Origin: Linnemannia elongata
Lineage: Eukaryota > Mortierellomycota > Mortierellomycetes > Mortierellales > Mortierellaceae
Direction of reading: 5' to 3'
Assembly (NCBI GenBank): GCA_036320915.1
Contig: JAXBDG010000003.1
Coordinates: 930,001 to 994,000 of the forward strand
Length of the DNA stretch: 64,000 nt
Numbering within the stretch: the stretch's first letter is position 1; every line of letters begins with the position of its first letter. The notes under the pieces were generated by a model. The model was not told the origin of the DNA. It saw only the letters and a list, made by a program, of their open reading frames with translations, and searched no databases. The translations under genes and the position numbers were made by a program. This document shows, one piece after another, positions 32,909 through 44,605 of this stretch.

Positions 32909-35099
32909 ATGATCCCCCCACCAGCCATTCAGCGAGGTCTCTTGACCCTCGACAGGTCACTGTTCAAAACCTCTGTCAGCGCAATGGCTCTTCGCATCCC
33001 CGCCTCTATGACTATGGAATGCAAGAAGGCTCTCGGAACGTATGTCCCCTTTTTGTTTATCCCAGCACGCCACCAAAACAGGAGTACGCCTCCAGGAAGA
33101 GGGGACGATGCAATGGAACAAGGGACTTAGGAATAAGACTTTTGTTCAGCCTGGCTATTTAAGAACGGAATATTAACTATTTTCTAATGGGATATGTAGA
33201 GACATGCTTCTGGAGCCCAAGATCAGGAATGTCATTGATAGTGACGATGGCGAAAAATCCAAGCGCTTGGTGCTCTTGAATCTGGATATTCAGACCGAAG
33301 GTAGGCGATCACCCTCATCCTTGCCCAAGGCTTCATGTTCAACAGGATGTCTTTTTTCTGTTGAATACTTATTGCCTGTTTATCGATCTGGACATTGAAA
33401 ACCAAGCAACATTTTCGCTTTTAAATAATAGATCTCGAAGGCGCGTCAGAAAAGACAAAGGAGTTCATTAAGGAAAAGGGCATTGACTTGACAAAGGCCG
33501 AGATCAGCGTTGGATACGACCACTGGACAGCAGATGAGATCTTGCGTGCCATTCTTCCAGAGGAGATTATCGACGAGGCTCCCTCTTCGTTCACAACAGT
33601 CGGACATATCGCCCATATGAACCTCAAGGACGAATACCTCCCCTTCAAGGGTCTCATTGGACAGGTCATTCTGGACAAGAACCCTAATCTCAAGACGGTT
33701 GTCAACAAGACGGATTCGATTGATACTACTTTCCGGTTCTTCAAGATGGAGGTTCTTGCAGGAGAGGATAACATGATCGCTGAAGTCGTAAGTGCACGGG
33801 ACAATGTTGGATCGTCGATTGGCAGTACTCAGCGCGTTAACTTTGCCCTTTTTTTTCTGCCGAGACTTTAAGGCTGACTCTAACGCTATAACTTTTGACA
33901 ATGTGATAGAGAGAAAGTGGATGCAGATTCAAGTTTGACTTTTCTCAGGTGTACTGGAACTCTCGCCTTCACACTGAGCACGACCGTCTTGTGAAGATGT
34001 TCAAGCCAACGGATGCTGTGTGCGATGTCATGGCAGGAGTGGGACCTTTTGCCATGCCCGCCTCCAAGAAAGGCTGCATGGTCTACGCTAACGACCTTAA
34101 CCCCACTTCGTACAAGTACATGCTCGAGAACAAGGGCCTCAACAAGGTAAACTTTCTCTTTACGCTTGTCGCGCCTAAAGACCACTCTAGATATTGGCTA
34201 GTGGAAAACTCGCTAACATTAGAGCACCCCTGCCTGATTTTTACCATCGTAGATCAAGGACAATTTGCATATTTACAACTTAGATGGACGCGACTTCATC
34301 CGCAAGGCGGTTGAGGATTTAGAAAAGTCAGGATACCAGACCCCAGTAGCAGTTCCTACAGTGCCCAAGGGTAAGAAGGGTGCTGCTACTCCCAAGCCCG
34401 AGACTCCTGATGCACCCGCACCTGTCGCACCCGTCACACCAACAGCCCCAGCCCATAAGTTCAAGACATTCGACCACTTTGTAATGAACCTCCCAGCAAC
34501 AGCAATCGAGTTTTTGGACGCCTTCCGCGGACTATTCAAGGGTCGTGAGGAACAGATCCCAGAACCCAAGGTCCAGCTGCCCATGATCCACTGCCACTGC
34601 TTCTCCAAGAGCGACAAGCCCGAGGACGATGTCCGTGAACGCGTCGAGGCCGTGATGGGTGGCAAGTTGGAGCTGGATTCAGTTAAGCTGCACTGGGTGC
34701 GCAAGGTGGCCCCCAACAAGGATATGTACTGTATTTCGTTCCGTCTCCCTGCCGAGATTGCATTTGCAAGGTAAGGTAACGTCTTTCGGTTGTGATTTTT
34801 TTTTCTTGAGGCGTTTCTTGTTCCTACCCCGCGTTCTTTTTCCTTGTGAGAGAAACTTTTGTTTGACGTGGGTGGAGTAGAAAGTCCGTGCTTATTTTTC
34901 GATCTATTTTAGCTTGCCGGAAAGCACTCAATTGCCTCACCCTTCTTTCTTACTTGCACTTTTATTGACACGTACCCTGTTCATTTTTCACTACAGCGAC
35001 GTCAAGAGGAAACTCGAGTCGGAAACCGACGCTAGCAGTACGGCTGGCGGTGCCCCTGAACCAACAGAGTCGGCCGAGAAGCGTCCCAAGACCGAGTAA
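32909..35099 (+). CDS. trm5: tRNA (guanine37-N1)-methyltransferase Trm5
   Basis: Six exons (32909-33039, 33200-33300, 33432-33787, 33910-34146, 34253-34770, 34997-35099) give 481 residues, close to the yeast protein. Trm5 marks are [59 protein letters not shown], and the SAM site [17 protein letters not shown] with YANDLNP. The target-base motif is [18 protein letters not shown] Pro/Ala-rich insert sits at about residues 300-325. The short acidic last exon ends KRPKTE. The enzyme makes m1G37 (and leads to wybutosine on tRNA-Phe), which keeps the reading frame; in yeast one gene serves the cytosol/nucleus and mitochondria. The start follows a short leader right of the DIRS element. Confidence 0.93.
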
Positions 35100-35733
35100 T
35101 TGTTATTTTTTTTGCGCATTATTTTTTTATATCCCCACCAATACTCATTCATCAAGTAAAAACAAACTTTACCCATGTCAAGTACAGTAGACTACGTTTT
35201 GTTGACATGTGTATTAGCTCTTTGTTTTCTATGTCCCGTTGTTTTTCCCTCCACAAAACAACAAATACGGGTCCTCCATTTCGTCCGTGGCACAACGGAA
35301 CCTGCAGAAAAGAAAGAAAAAAGCAAGGCTCATCTATCCCTCTTGTTTTGTCCGTTTTGAACGGTATCCGTGATTTACTTGAAAGAGAGCACAGAGCAGG
35401 CTTTTTTTTTGATGAGACAACGTGTATGAATGGTGCAAATGAAATGAAGAGATGTATTGGTTTGAAAACGAGAAGAATAGAACTACAAAAGGCGCAAGGC
35501 AAAAAAAGAATGAAAAGTGGCTCCACCCTTTGAGGAAGGAGGAAAAAGGAAGACTAAGGGAGAAGAAAAAAAAAGGGTGGGGTCGGCTAAATGTACTTGT
35601 CTCCTGTGGTATTTTTGGATGGGTTGGGGTTTTGAAAAAAAATACAAAGCCGGGGGTCGAAAAGTCAAGGACAGAGACGGTGGTCGGGGAGATTTCGACC
35701 ATGACGTTCCTGTTCTCTAAGTACCTCCTTCTT
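35100..35733. other. Convergent 3' flanks of trm5 and gna1
   Basis: No gene is seen in this 0.63-kb AT- and purine-rich stretch between two genes that face each other. Confidence 0.5.
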
Positions 35734-36405
35734 CTAAAGTTTGGCCTGGATGGGTGCGTAGGCATCGGAAGGGCTAGCGGTCTTGTGCTTGTTGACATAC
35801 CAGCCCATCTCGACGCCCTTGCGCTCAAAGCCGCACTTTTCATAAAAGGGTACGTTCTTCTCTGAGCAATCCAAGATGACCTTGTAACAACCGACCTGCT
35901 GTCCGATAGCCTTGAGGGTCTCAATGATCCGCAGACCCAACTTCTTGCCCTGCTGGTCGGCCGAGACCGCAATATCCTCAATATGACCCACCATTCCCAA
36001 CTCATGGATAAACTTGCGTTCGACCAGGACGGTTCCAGCGGCAACAATCTTTCCCCGTCCGGGGGTGACCAACGACGGTGATGAAGAGGTCGCAGATCCT
36101 GCAGAGGTAGGGGGCACGTTCATGTCCTCGATGACAATAGTGTAGTACTGATCCGAATGCTCCTTGAGGTACTGGAAGCGGCGCTGGAAAGCGTCGTCAG
36201 AGATGGTACCGACGGTAGTAAGGACCTCGAGGGTCTTGAGGAAGGAGGAGTTGGATCGGACCTGGTTGTCGGACCGGGCCAGAGGACGGACGACATACCC
36301 GGCGGGGAGGGATTCCTGGATGGATGCGGGAATCAGGGCGGGGTCGAAGAGGAGGTTATCCGACTTTGTGAAGGGACTCTTGGTCTTTGACGAGATGGGT
36401 GCCAT
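35734..36405 (-). CDS. gna1: Glucosamine-6-phosphate N-acetyltransferase Gna1
   Basis: A single exon of 223 residues. I chose the ATG at 36405 (MAPISSKTKSPF) because the upstream in-frame sequence reads like a translated CT-rich leader. The GNAT fold shows YVVRPLARSDN, FQRRFQYLKEH, YYTIVIEDM, the acetyl-CoA loop in GHIEDIAVSADQQGKKLGLRIIETL, and the family hallmark GCYKVILDCSEKNVPFYEKCGF. It makes GlcNAc-6-phosphate, a step towards UDP-GlcNAc for chitin, N-glycans and GPI anchors, in the cytosol. The chain is longer than the 159-residue yeast enzyme because of an N-terminal extension and a Ser/Pro insert in the core (about residues 95-115). Confidence 0.92.
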   Translation of the reverse strand: MAPISSKTKSPFTKSDNLLFDPALIPASIQESLPAGYVVRPLARSDNQVRSNSSFLKTLEVLTTVGTISDDAFQRRFQYLKEHSDQYYTIVIEDMNVPPTSAGSATSSSPSLVTPGRGKIVAAGTVLVERKFIHELGMVGHIEDIAVSADQQGKKLGLRIIETLKAIGQQVGCYKVILDCSEKNVPFYEKCGFERKGVEMGWYVNKHKTASPSDAYAPIQAKL

Positions 36406-38115
36406 ATTGTTATGTGGTTGATTGTTGGTGTTGTTGGTTGGTTTGTTGTTGTTTCTTGCAGACGGTGAGTAAGACTTGTCCTGAAAGGTTCGAGCGTGAG
36501 AAAGCGAATGAGATGGTGATGAGTGAAAAGAAAGAAGAGAAGAGAAAAGAAAACAAAAACGAATGAGAAAAAGAGTTGGGGAGTAATAAAGGAAAGTGAA
36601 GGGGTAAAGGAGAAAGGAGTCTGAATACGAATGTGGGAAAGTGAAGAAAAGGAAAGAAAGAAAGGAGAAGGAGTTCAACGGGAAGAAAGAAGACGGAAGC
36701 AATTAGTACGTATGCTGTCGGTACATGGGCTTTAATTGACAGAAGGGATAACAATAGCACAGGGTGAGGACCGGGTGCCTATCCTTATCCCCTCTATCGA
36801 CAACGATGATAGACCAAAGGTGTGATTAATTGCTCCATGGTCATTATCCATCGATGTGACATGCTCATCTCTCCTGCTCAATCCTTCACTCCCGCACTCT
36901 CACTCTTCGAAAACCATGGTCAATCGATGGGGATGTGTCTTCTCCTTGACCCTCGTCCCTTGTCCCTCACCGTCATTCTTCACACTTCAATTGGTTCGTT
37001 TTTTTAGGTTTTTTGGTTTTGCACCTCAAAAAAAGAAAACTGCCCACGGAGCAAGAAAATAAAATGGACCTGGGCTCTCACTCACTCGTACTGTATTTTC
37101 ACTGTCTTCATTCTTGTTTGTTGTCGTCCTCCCTTTTCTCTTGTGTTTCCGCTTCACAAACAAACCCCATCATATATCCTATGCCATGGGGAGGAACATA
37201 GGTCATCTGCCACTCCTTCCTCTCTCTCTCATTGCCCGCCTATCTTTTCCTTTCTTGTCTGTCTGTCTGTCAAACTTGGCTCTGATAGCCTAAGAATACC
37301 CTATCTCCCTTATCCGTTCTGGCTGCCCTATTTTGTAAACACAAGCACACCTCACGACGGAAAAAAAAAAACACGCCACGATACTCCGCTTATGAGGTAG
37401 ACAGATAGCGGATACATACTGTTTCTACTGCCCTCCTGTGGCTCCCTCAAGTCCTTCGTACCTCTTTCTCTCCCTTTGACATAACTGTACAGCATGCAGA
37501 TATCGGGGGTTGTTTTGCAAGTCAGTCCCCCCCACCAAAATAAAACGAACAAGGGGAAAGGAGAGAGAGAAGAAGGAGACACGAAGGGCCTGAGAGAAGA
37601 AACAGTTACAATGGGTTCGCCCTACAGTATCCAATTGGAACGCGTCTGATCTGGAATAATGCCAATGTTGTGTTCAATCGTAGTGACCTTATGGGTCAGG
37701 CCAAGGAGAACCTTTATTCTTGGTTCCAGCTCGGCCCATGGGTTACTTCGCTGCCTGTGCGCGCTTGTATCTGCGCTTCGTTTACGAGAACGATACAAGC
37801 GAGTACCATTTCTTAATGGACTTGATGCGACAGGAGAATAAACGAGGGTCTGCTTGGACTACTCCCTTCCGGTTTCTTTACCTTGTTTGCACTATTCCTC
37901 TCTTCCTTTCTGGCACTCTTGTACCCCGCATCCATCACACATCTACCACTAGCTCAGTCATCTCCTTCACTTTCTCTTTCTCTCTCTCCTTCTCTCTCTC
38001 CTTCTCTCTCTCTCTCTCTTTCTCTCTCTCATCGACTATTCGTCTCATACCTCGACCACAACCTACACAACATCGCAGGCATCAGAATAAAGGAAAGGCA
38101 GAAGAACGGCAAAGA
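36406..38115. promoter_or_regulatory. Divergent region between gna1 and the MscS channel gene
   Basis: This 1.7-kb gap between two divergent starts holds no supportable gene. Next to gna1 lies a leader rich in C/T on the minus strand (36406-36700). Next to the channel gene lies a long CT repeat. The middle, 36800-37700, is CT-rich in parts without coding signs. Confidence 0.5.
37964..38029. repeat. CT-rich simple repeat before the MscS channel gene
   Basis: CTCTCTCCTT-type units occupy about 65 bp roughly 90 bp upstream of the chosen start codon, probably in the promoter or leader. Confidence 0.8.
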
Positions 38116-41100
38116 ATGAAGGAGAGTGGGGGCTCGCTGGATCCAGGGACAAGAGTCCCATCCTCCTGTACACCATTAGCTCAACAGAACACAACAACAC
38201 GACCAAGGACGGACTATACGCCACCAATTTCTTCAGCCATTTCCAAAGACCCACCTGAGACAACATCGATACCAGATGCTGGGAACTCTATGGAGCCTGA
38301 CCAACACCACTACCATGTACAGTCAGACCCGAGGAACCATTGCCATCACTACCACCATCGTCATCATCATTATCATCGCCATACCACAAGTAACAGCAGC
38401 AGCGCTAGCAGTCAGAGCAAAACAAATCGACCGTCTCTGATTCATGGCGACGCCTCACTGTCAACAACAATAGCGACAACTGCAGCGTCGACATCGACCC
38501 GTCTTCTAATACCAACAGAGGTATCAACAATGTCTACATCAACCAGCTACACAGACCATGCCACCAGCGCATCCAGCCTTCTCCCAACCGCAATTACAGA
38601 AACAATATCACACTCTCAACTGGCCCTCCACACCTCCCCACCACAGACATTCCACCAACCCCCCTCAAACCACAGCACCAGCTCCATCAACAACAACCCA
38701 CCCATACCGGCATCCATTCAGACGACTGCAACAACCCCATCGGTCGAAGTCGTTATGAAATCAGCCGAGCTCGAATCACCCAACACAATGCTCCGGCATC
38801 GCAGATCCACTCGATCCACACGCTCAACACAATCCATTTCACACGCTTCAACAACAACCACACGGTCCCCAGCCGACTCGCTACGCCGATTCCCGACAAC
38901 AGAAGAAACGGACACCGAATCAACAGGCGATGGAACAATAGCTCCATCTTCGCTCCAACGCAAACCATCCTTCAGCTCCACGCGGGAGCATGTACCTTCA
39001 GGAATCAAAACTGAACAACTGGCGTCTTCTTTCAAGATGAGGGTAGATGAAGCCTCGCCCGTTAGTTTTCTAGGCGACAAGAGCGTTCTAGCGGATGGTC
39101 AGGAGACAGGAAGAAGCGATAAGGATGAGACCAATAGCAACATCGACAACAAGGACGACGATGACTTTTTTGATTGGGAGGAAGACAAGATCTATGAGGT
39201 CCAGCAAGGCAAGGAAGCCCAGAGCAGTACCGATAAACCGAGGATGTTGCAGGACGATGTCTGCTGTCGACCGTTGCACTATCGACTCCACCCATGGATC
39301 CTCAAGTTGATCAAACATACATTCCTGCTCATCCTCTTGCTCATCCCCAAGTTCATCCTACACCATGTTCATTCACGCCACCACGAAACGATAGTTCTGA
39401 CCGAGGACGGGAGGCCCTATATGGCTGTCGTGGTCGGGAATCATATCAGCTACTTTGTGATGCAGCTTCTGATCATGGCTCTCTTCAAGATTATCCACAA
39501 GTTTGGGTCTGTCAAGGTTAAGATCACCCTGGAGACGCACGACGGATTAGTTCCTCATATCGCGCGGTCCTGCTGGCTCTTTTCTCTGATTGGATTTTGG
39601 GCGGTCTTTGTACACAACCCAACATGTATGAAGGCCAAGAGTCGACTGGATCTGGCAGACACGCTCCCAGATGGAGTCGACATGCATTGTCGTCGATGGA
39701 TTTTCTGGTGGGTCTATCGATGTCTCTGGGGGATCCAGGCCATGAACATGCTTTACATCATGAAGCGATACACCATGCAGATTCTCTCGGATCGGTTCGA
39801 ACAGGATAACTCAAAGTTTGTCGAGCTCAACTTTCAGGGTCATGTTCTGGACGGGCTTCAAAAGATCAAGCAACCGAGGGCGAATCGACTATCGAGTCTG
39901 CATGCACATCATTACCACCTGAGTCAGTACCATCACACTTACCGCTGGGCAGAGAAGTCTACGTCTTGGTTGGCCAACACTTATCAGGGAGCGCGATCGC
40001 CAGGTGCTAGTCGACTCAATTCACCTAAGGACGATAAACCTTCGACAGCATCGATTGTTGCGGATTCGACGACAGGAGCAACAGTTGGAGGAGGAAGACA
40101 GAATTCAACCTGGCAACTACTAAAGAGATCGATTGCCCGGCGGACACTGACCGGTCGGACTAATATGTCAGGAACAGCGACGTCGATCATTGGATCCATT
40201 GCTGACGGCGACAAGGACCATGAGCTAGAACCCCTGGAGTTCTTCCGAATGAGCAAGAAGCGCAAGTCTAAACTCATCCACAGCCTCCGCAACAAGCCCA
40301 TCGAGGTAAGAACAGGGAGTTTCTGTTGTATTCAGTGCTACTTGAACACAATAACTTATTGCTAACATAGAACCTGTCTAATACTCCATAAAAACTCTAT
40401 TTTGATAGAATCCGAATAAGAAGGCGAAGGACTTGTGGGCACGGATATGTCCATCACACAGGAACCACCTTGTGCGCATAGACCTGGAGCAACCATTCAA
40501 AAAGGAGATCATGGACCGCGTCTGGAAGCTGTTTGATCCTAGTGGAGGAGACATCGTCACGCGTGCCATGTTCAAGCAATGTAAGCACAAACGCATGAAG
40601 TGAACATATCTCGGAAGCTTTGCTGCCGATCGCTATCTGTCTGTCGGTCTATTGAACAAGTCAGTATGCAAGAAATGTCGTTAAACGCGTGTCTGTCGTC
40701 CTCACATTTCACGTGCGATTCATTTTCCTAGCAATCGTGGATATGGTGAACCTACGAAAGAGTTTCACGTCGACGCACAAGACGTTTGAGAATGCGATGG
40801 CCAAGCTCGATATGTTATTCAACTGTATTGTACTCCTCTTTGTGATTGTGGCCTTTCTGATTGCCTACGACGTTGGCGTGCAGCAGTTTGCCGTCGGCGT
40901 ATCATCGGTATGTACTTGGTTCTATTATTCCATTGCAAGGTTTTGCACTGCCACTTTCTGAGAAATAATGATGGGTGCTAATATGGATATAGATTCCCAC
41001 TCACTTTTTCTTTATCCCTGGAACAAACAAACTATGACTGTAGTTGGTGGTTGGATGTGCATTTGTCACAGGAACCTCAGCCAAGAATGCCTTCGAGTCA

Positions 41101-43165
41101 ATGGTGTTCATCTTTGTCATGGTAAGCAAACTGTGAATACAAACTCGTTGCTTGCTTTCTACAGGTAGCTTCGTCGAGGGGATGACTTCGTGAGGCAGTG
41201 CATGAAGTGACTCTCCTTTGACTCGCATGTTAAATTGGCGCCAAGCATATCCTTGGACACCGTCTTCACCCGCTCTTTATTGTTTTCCAATTCGTCCATT
41301 CATTCACGAACCTCACCTTTTATGTCCCCGTTCATTTTTCTTCTTTTGACTGTCGTTTTCTTTACTTGCTGCTTCCTGCCGACGATCTAGCGCCGTAAGT
41401 TATTATCATGCATGTTTTCTGAGATGTAAACCGACGGATGGGTAAAAAAAAGACTAGCACGCAAAAGAGCTTACAACCAATCATTTCTGACTTGCACTGC
41501 CTCATCCTCCCTCATCCATCCTCCTTCGCCCCCTCTCTCCAACCTCCTCTTTTTGTACTTTATTTTCTCACGAAAATAGCGTTCGATGTCGGCGACAGAA
41601 TCGAATTGGATGTAAGTTTTCTTTGTTGGGTAAACAAACGGACTGACTTGCGTTAAAAAAGATGTGTGGATGCATTCGTGCATCATGCACGTTTGTTGTT
41701 TGTTCTTGGAAACAAAAGGATAATTGAAAGACGCCACGTTTAACTATGTTACTTTTTTTATCTTTGAATTGCTTTGTTGTTGCCGGTAATGTTGTTGTTG
41801 GATGGACCAAATGTCTGATAGGGCGCCTACTTTACCATTATCACTATTCATATCCTGAGCACCGAGTTGAAGCGAGGAGACGGAATGGTAAGCTCTAGCT
41901 TCTTTATTCTCCGTTTTGTTCACTTCATCACTTGTGATTCAGTCATTGAAAAAAGGCAAGAGTATTAATGCTACTCTATTCTAATTCATGAACAATCACT
42001 TGGGGGGCTGAACGGAAAAAATTAAAAAAACGACGACAGCATGTCTTCTCGCCCAACTATGTTCTTGCGACGCGTAACATCAACAACCTCAGTCGGTCAT
42101 GTAAGTCCTTCACCCCTTTTGAGTTTAGGCAGTATTCAAAAAACTTTCCCTTCCTACCTTAGGGAAGACTGAGAGACCGTTTTCAATAACCAGTACATAG
42201 CCGATTAACTAACTCTCCTGACACTTCATTCTTTCATATTCCTCTGCTCCGCGTGTTTTTGAATTCTCCCCTTACTTTTGGCTATATTTTTAGCGGACCA
42301 CGTTGAGAATATCTGGATGGACATCCCGCTCTTTAGCACCGCGCGGACAATCCAAAAACTCAAACAAAAGATCCAAACCTACGTTGAGGGCGAGGCCTCC
42401 TCCGATTTCCACAAAATCGATGTCATCCTCAACGCGACAAATAACCATACAAAGGACGGAACTAGTAAAGCCTGTCTCCAGATTCTGTTCAGAGTCTTTC
42501 ATCGGTCTCGGTGGGTTGATCCAGAGTTTGGGCCGAGGAAATTGAAGTCGATTTTGTTTTTGAGGGCGGCATTGAATGAACTGGAACAAGAGGATTTAAA
42601 GGATCTGATTGCGGTGAGGAGGGCGATGGGATATGGGAATCATGGCGGTGATGGTGGGCCGCAGGAACAGGGACAGCAGCAGGGGCAGGGTGGTAGTGCG
42701 ACGGTGGTGAATGAGGCTGGGATGCCGGTTGGGTATGTCGGGACTTCAGGAAATGTCTACGACCTAACAGGAGCTGGAGTTGGTGCCCGAGTTGGAGCTT
42801 GGTCCCAGAACGAGCTGGGCGCAGTCTATCTGGCATGCGATGTTGCCGAGACTGTCCAAAGGTCGTCCGTCACCAATGCGCTACAACAGAACGGCGTCTC
42901 CATGTCCACTCAACAAGAGCACCACAGAATCAACAACAACCACAACACATATGATCCGCGTCATCAACACCAACAGGATGGATGTATGTCAGGATCGTAC
43001 CCAGGATCACCCAGTAGTCTTCACAGCCAACAACAACAGCAGCATCAAAGGCATCCAAACTACAACCTAGACTCGCGACATATCCTTGTCCCCGAAACCA
43101 TCCAGCTCTCGACCAATGCTGCCAATTTCCAGCCCTTCCCTAACGGCTTCCAGTTCCAGCGGTGA
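38116..43165 (+). CDS. MscS-type mechanosensitive ion channel, large fungal form
   Basis: Nine exons (38116-40305, 40409-40580, 40732-40907, 41044-41121, 41391-41394, 41580-41611, 41822-41887, 42040-42100, 42294-43165) give 1,216 residues. The first 380 residues are Ser/Thr/His-rich and probably disordered. Four membrane segments follow (for example LLILLLIPKFIL), then a degenerate EF-hand-like stretch (VWKLFDPSGGDIVTRAMF), two more membrane segments, and the MscS core: AKNAFESMVFIFVM, FDVGDRIELDG and TRNINNLSRS. The frame across FIFVM and FDVGDR closes only with a 4-nt exon (CGCC). Fungal members (Msy1/Msy2) act at the ER or plasma membrane and control calcium under hypo-osmotic shock. I set the start after the CT repeat. 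A likely AATAAA lies at 43177. Confidence 0.88.
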
Positions 43166-43176
43166 TCTCCGTTATG

Positions 43177-43182
43177 AATAAA
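43177..43182 (+). terminator. Possible poly(A) signal of the MscS channel gene
   Basis: AATAAA 12 bases after the stop. The convergent med31 gene ends only 101 bp past the channel stop, so the 3' ends probably overlap. Confidence 0.4.
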
Positions 43183-43266
43183 TATCAAATTGTATCATAC
43201 CAAACAGTGTTTTCTGAGCATTTTATTGTGTTCGGTGCAACGGTGAAAAGCCTGTCATGAGGCAAC

Positions 43267-44230
43267 TCATGGCCGCGGGAAATGAGATCCGTTAGGGCCA
43301 TTGATGATTCCTACTCCTAATCCTGCAAGGGGCGATGCTCCCAGCTGTCCTGATACTGGCGCTCCTGCCGTTGCTACCCCTGGTACATCTGCATCCATGG
43401 GCAATGGTGTGTTTCCTGCTCCCGATCCAACCTCTCCTGCTACTACTCCTGTTCCCGCTCCTGCTGCACCATCCGCTGCTGCCACTACTGCAGCAGCATC
43501 TGAACCTTCATCAGTAAGAGGAAGGCGAGGTTCAGTCTTTATCTCGGCCATTGTGCCATCAGGCATAATCTCCATCCGAACGACCTTATCCTGGTTCCTG
43601 AGAAACTGCCAGTGGTAGTATTGGCGTTCGTGGACAAAGCTCGCAGTGTCCTGTTTGGCGAGTTGGTCCCGGAAGGATTTGTGTTGCAGCAACGTCAAGA
43701 AGTGAAGACAATGTGGGTAACTATTATGTTCAAATAGACTATTGTTAGCTTGAACTATAGGACTTACGTGGCTCCGAAGTCTTTTCGAAATAGGGCTATA
43801 AAATAACGTCGAATGTAGATGATGGCTTACATGATGAATTTAGCGTATTCTGGTTTCCGGAAATATTGAAGATAATCCAGGTAGCGGACAAACGCGTCTT
43901 GGTTGAAATATTGTTGTTGCGCAAGGTCTAATACGTGATCCAGTAGTTTTAGACAACGAGAATCACCAAAGGGCGAGGAGTTAGCACACAGTCACCCTTT
44001 GATCCTTTGAAGCCAATTGATACACACGATAGGCTTTCGTTTCAGCAAAGGCAAGAGAGAATAGAGTGGAGTGCGTGCGTACGGTGGAGGTACCATGGGT
44101 TGGACAGGCACTGGACAAACTCGAGCTCGACCTGGAATCGCTTCAGCTGCTCGTATTCATCCTCGGTCTGTATTGGTGAATCTGTGACCATGGCTGATGG
44201 TGTGTTGGTTGTTGACTCTGGCTCACTCAT
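43267..44230 (-). CDS. med31: Mediator complex subunit 31 (Med31 / Soh1)
   Basis: Three exons (44230-44083, 43927-43831, 43720-43267) give 232 residues. The conserved domain reads RFQVELEFVQCLSNPWYLHH, then QQQYFNQDAFVRYLDYLQYF, KPEYAKFIIYPHCLHFL and LLQHKSFRDQL, the classic Med31 core. Med31 sits in the Mediator middle module, near the RNA polymerase II contact with Med7. After the core comes an Ala/Gly/Pro-rich tail of about 100 residues that is absent from the small yeast protein and is probably disordered. The ATG at 44230 lies right after a (CA)n run read on this strand. The med31 and PARG starts are divergent, 375 bp apart. Confidence 0.92.
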
Positions 44231-44237
44231 GATGGTG

Positions 44238-44239
<2 letters not shown>

Positions 44240-44268
<29 letters not shown>
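44240..44268. repeat. (TG)n microsatellite in the med31 leader
   Basis: About 14 TG units lie 10 bp upstream of the med31 ATG, so length changes here would alter its 5' UTR. Confidence 0.9.
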
Positions 44269-44276
<8 letters not shown>

Positions 44277-44605
44277 CTGCACGGTAGAATGTCTCCGTTG
44301 TTGATGTTGAGAGTCGTGGTGTCCTGAAGGGAGGGATGATCAAGAAGGTTGGAAAAGATGCAAGCAATCACTTTTTCGCCAGATAACTTACGAGAGACTG
44401 AGAAAACAAGTCACTCGACCCTGCTCCAGGATCCTTTGGTGGCGCGAAGTGTGCGGATGGTGGCAAACTTTGTCAGCCACCTTTGGTTTCCTTCTTTGTG
44501 CTTGTAGCTCTCTTTTACACCTTTCTGTCGCTTCCCTCTTTTTCCCTCTCATCCTTCGTTGTAACACACCATTAACACATCCCGTCAAGCAAGTTGACTT
44601 TTGCC

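Noticed and set aside
36406..36702. N-terminal extension of Gna1
   Set aside because: The added residues are Phe/Ser/Leu-rich translation of a CT-rich leader; the enzyme fold starts after the ATG at 36405.
37720..38115. N-terminal extension of the MscS channel frame
   Set aside because: It runs through a CT repeat that gives Phe/Ser repeats; the ATG at 38116 after the repeat is the more likely start.
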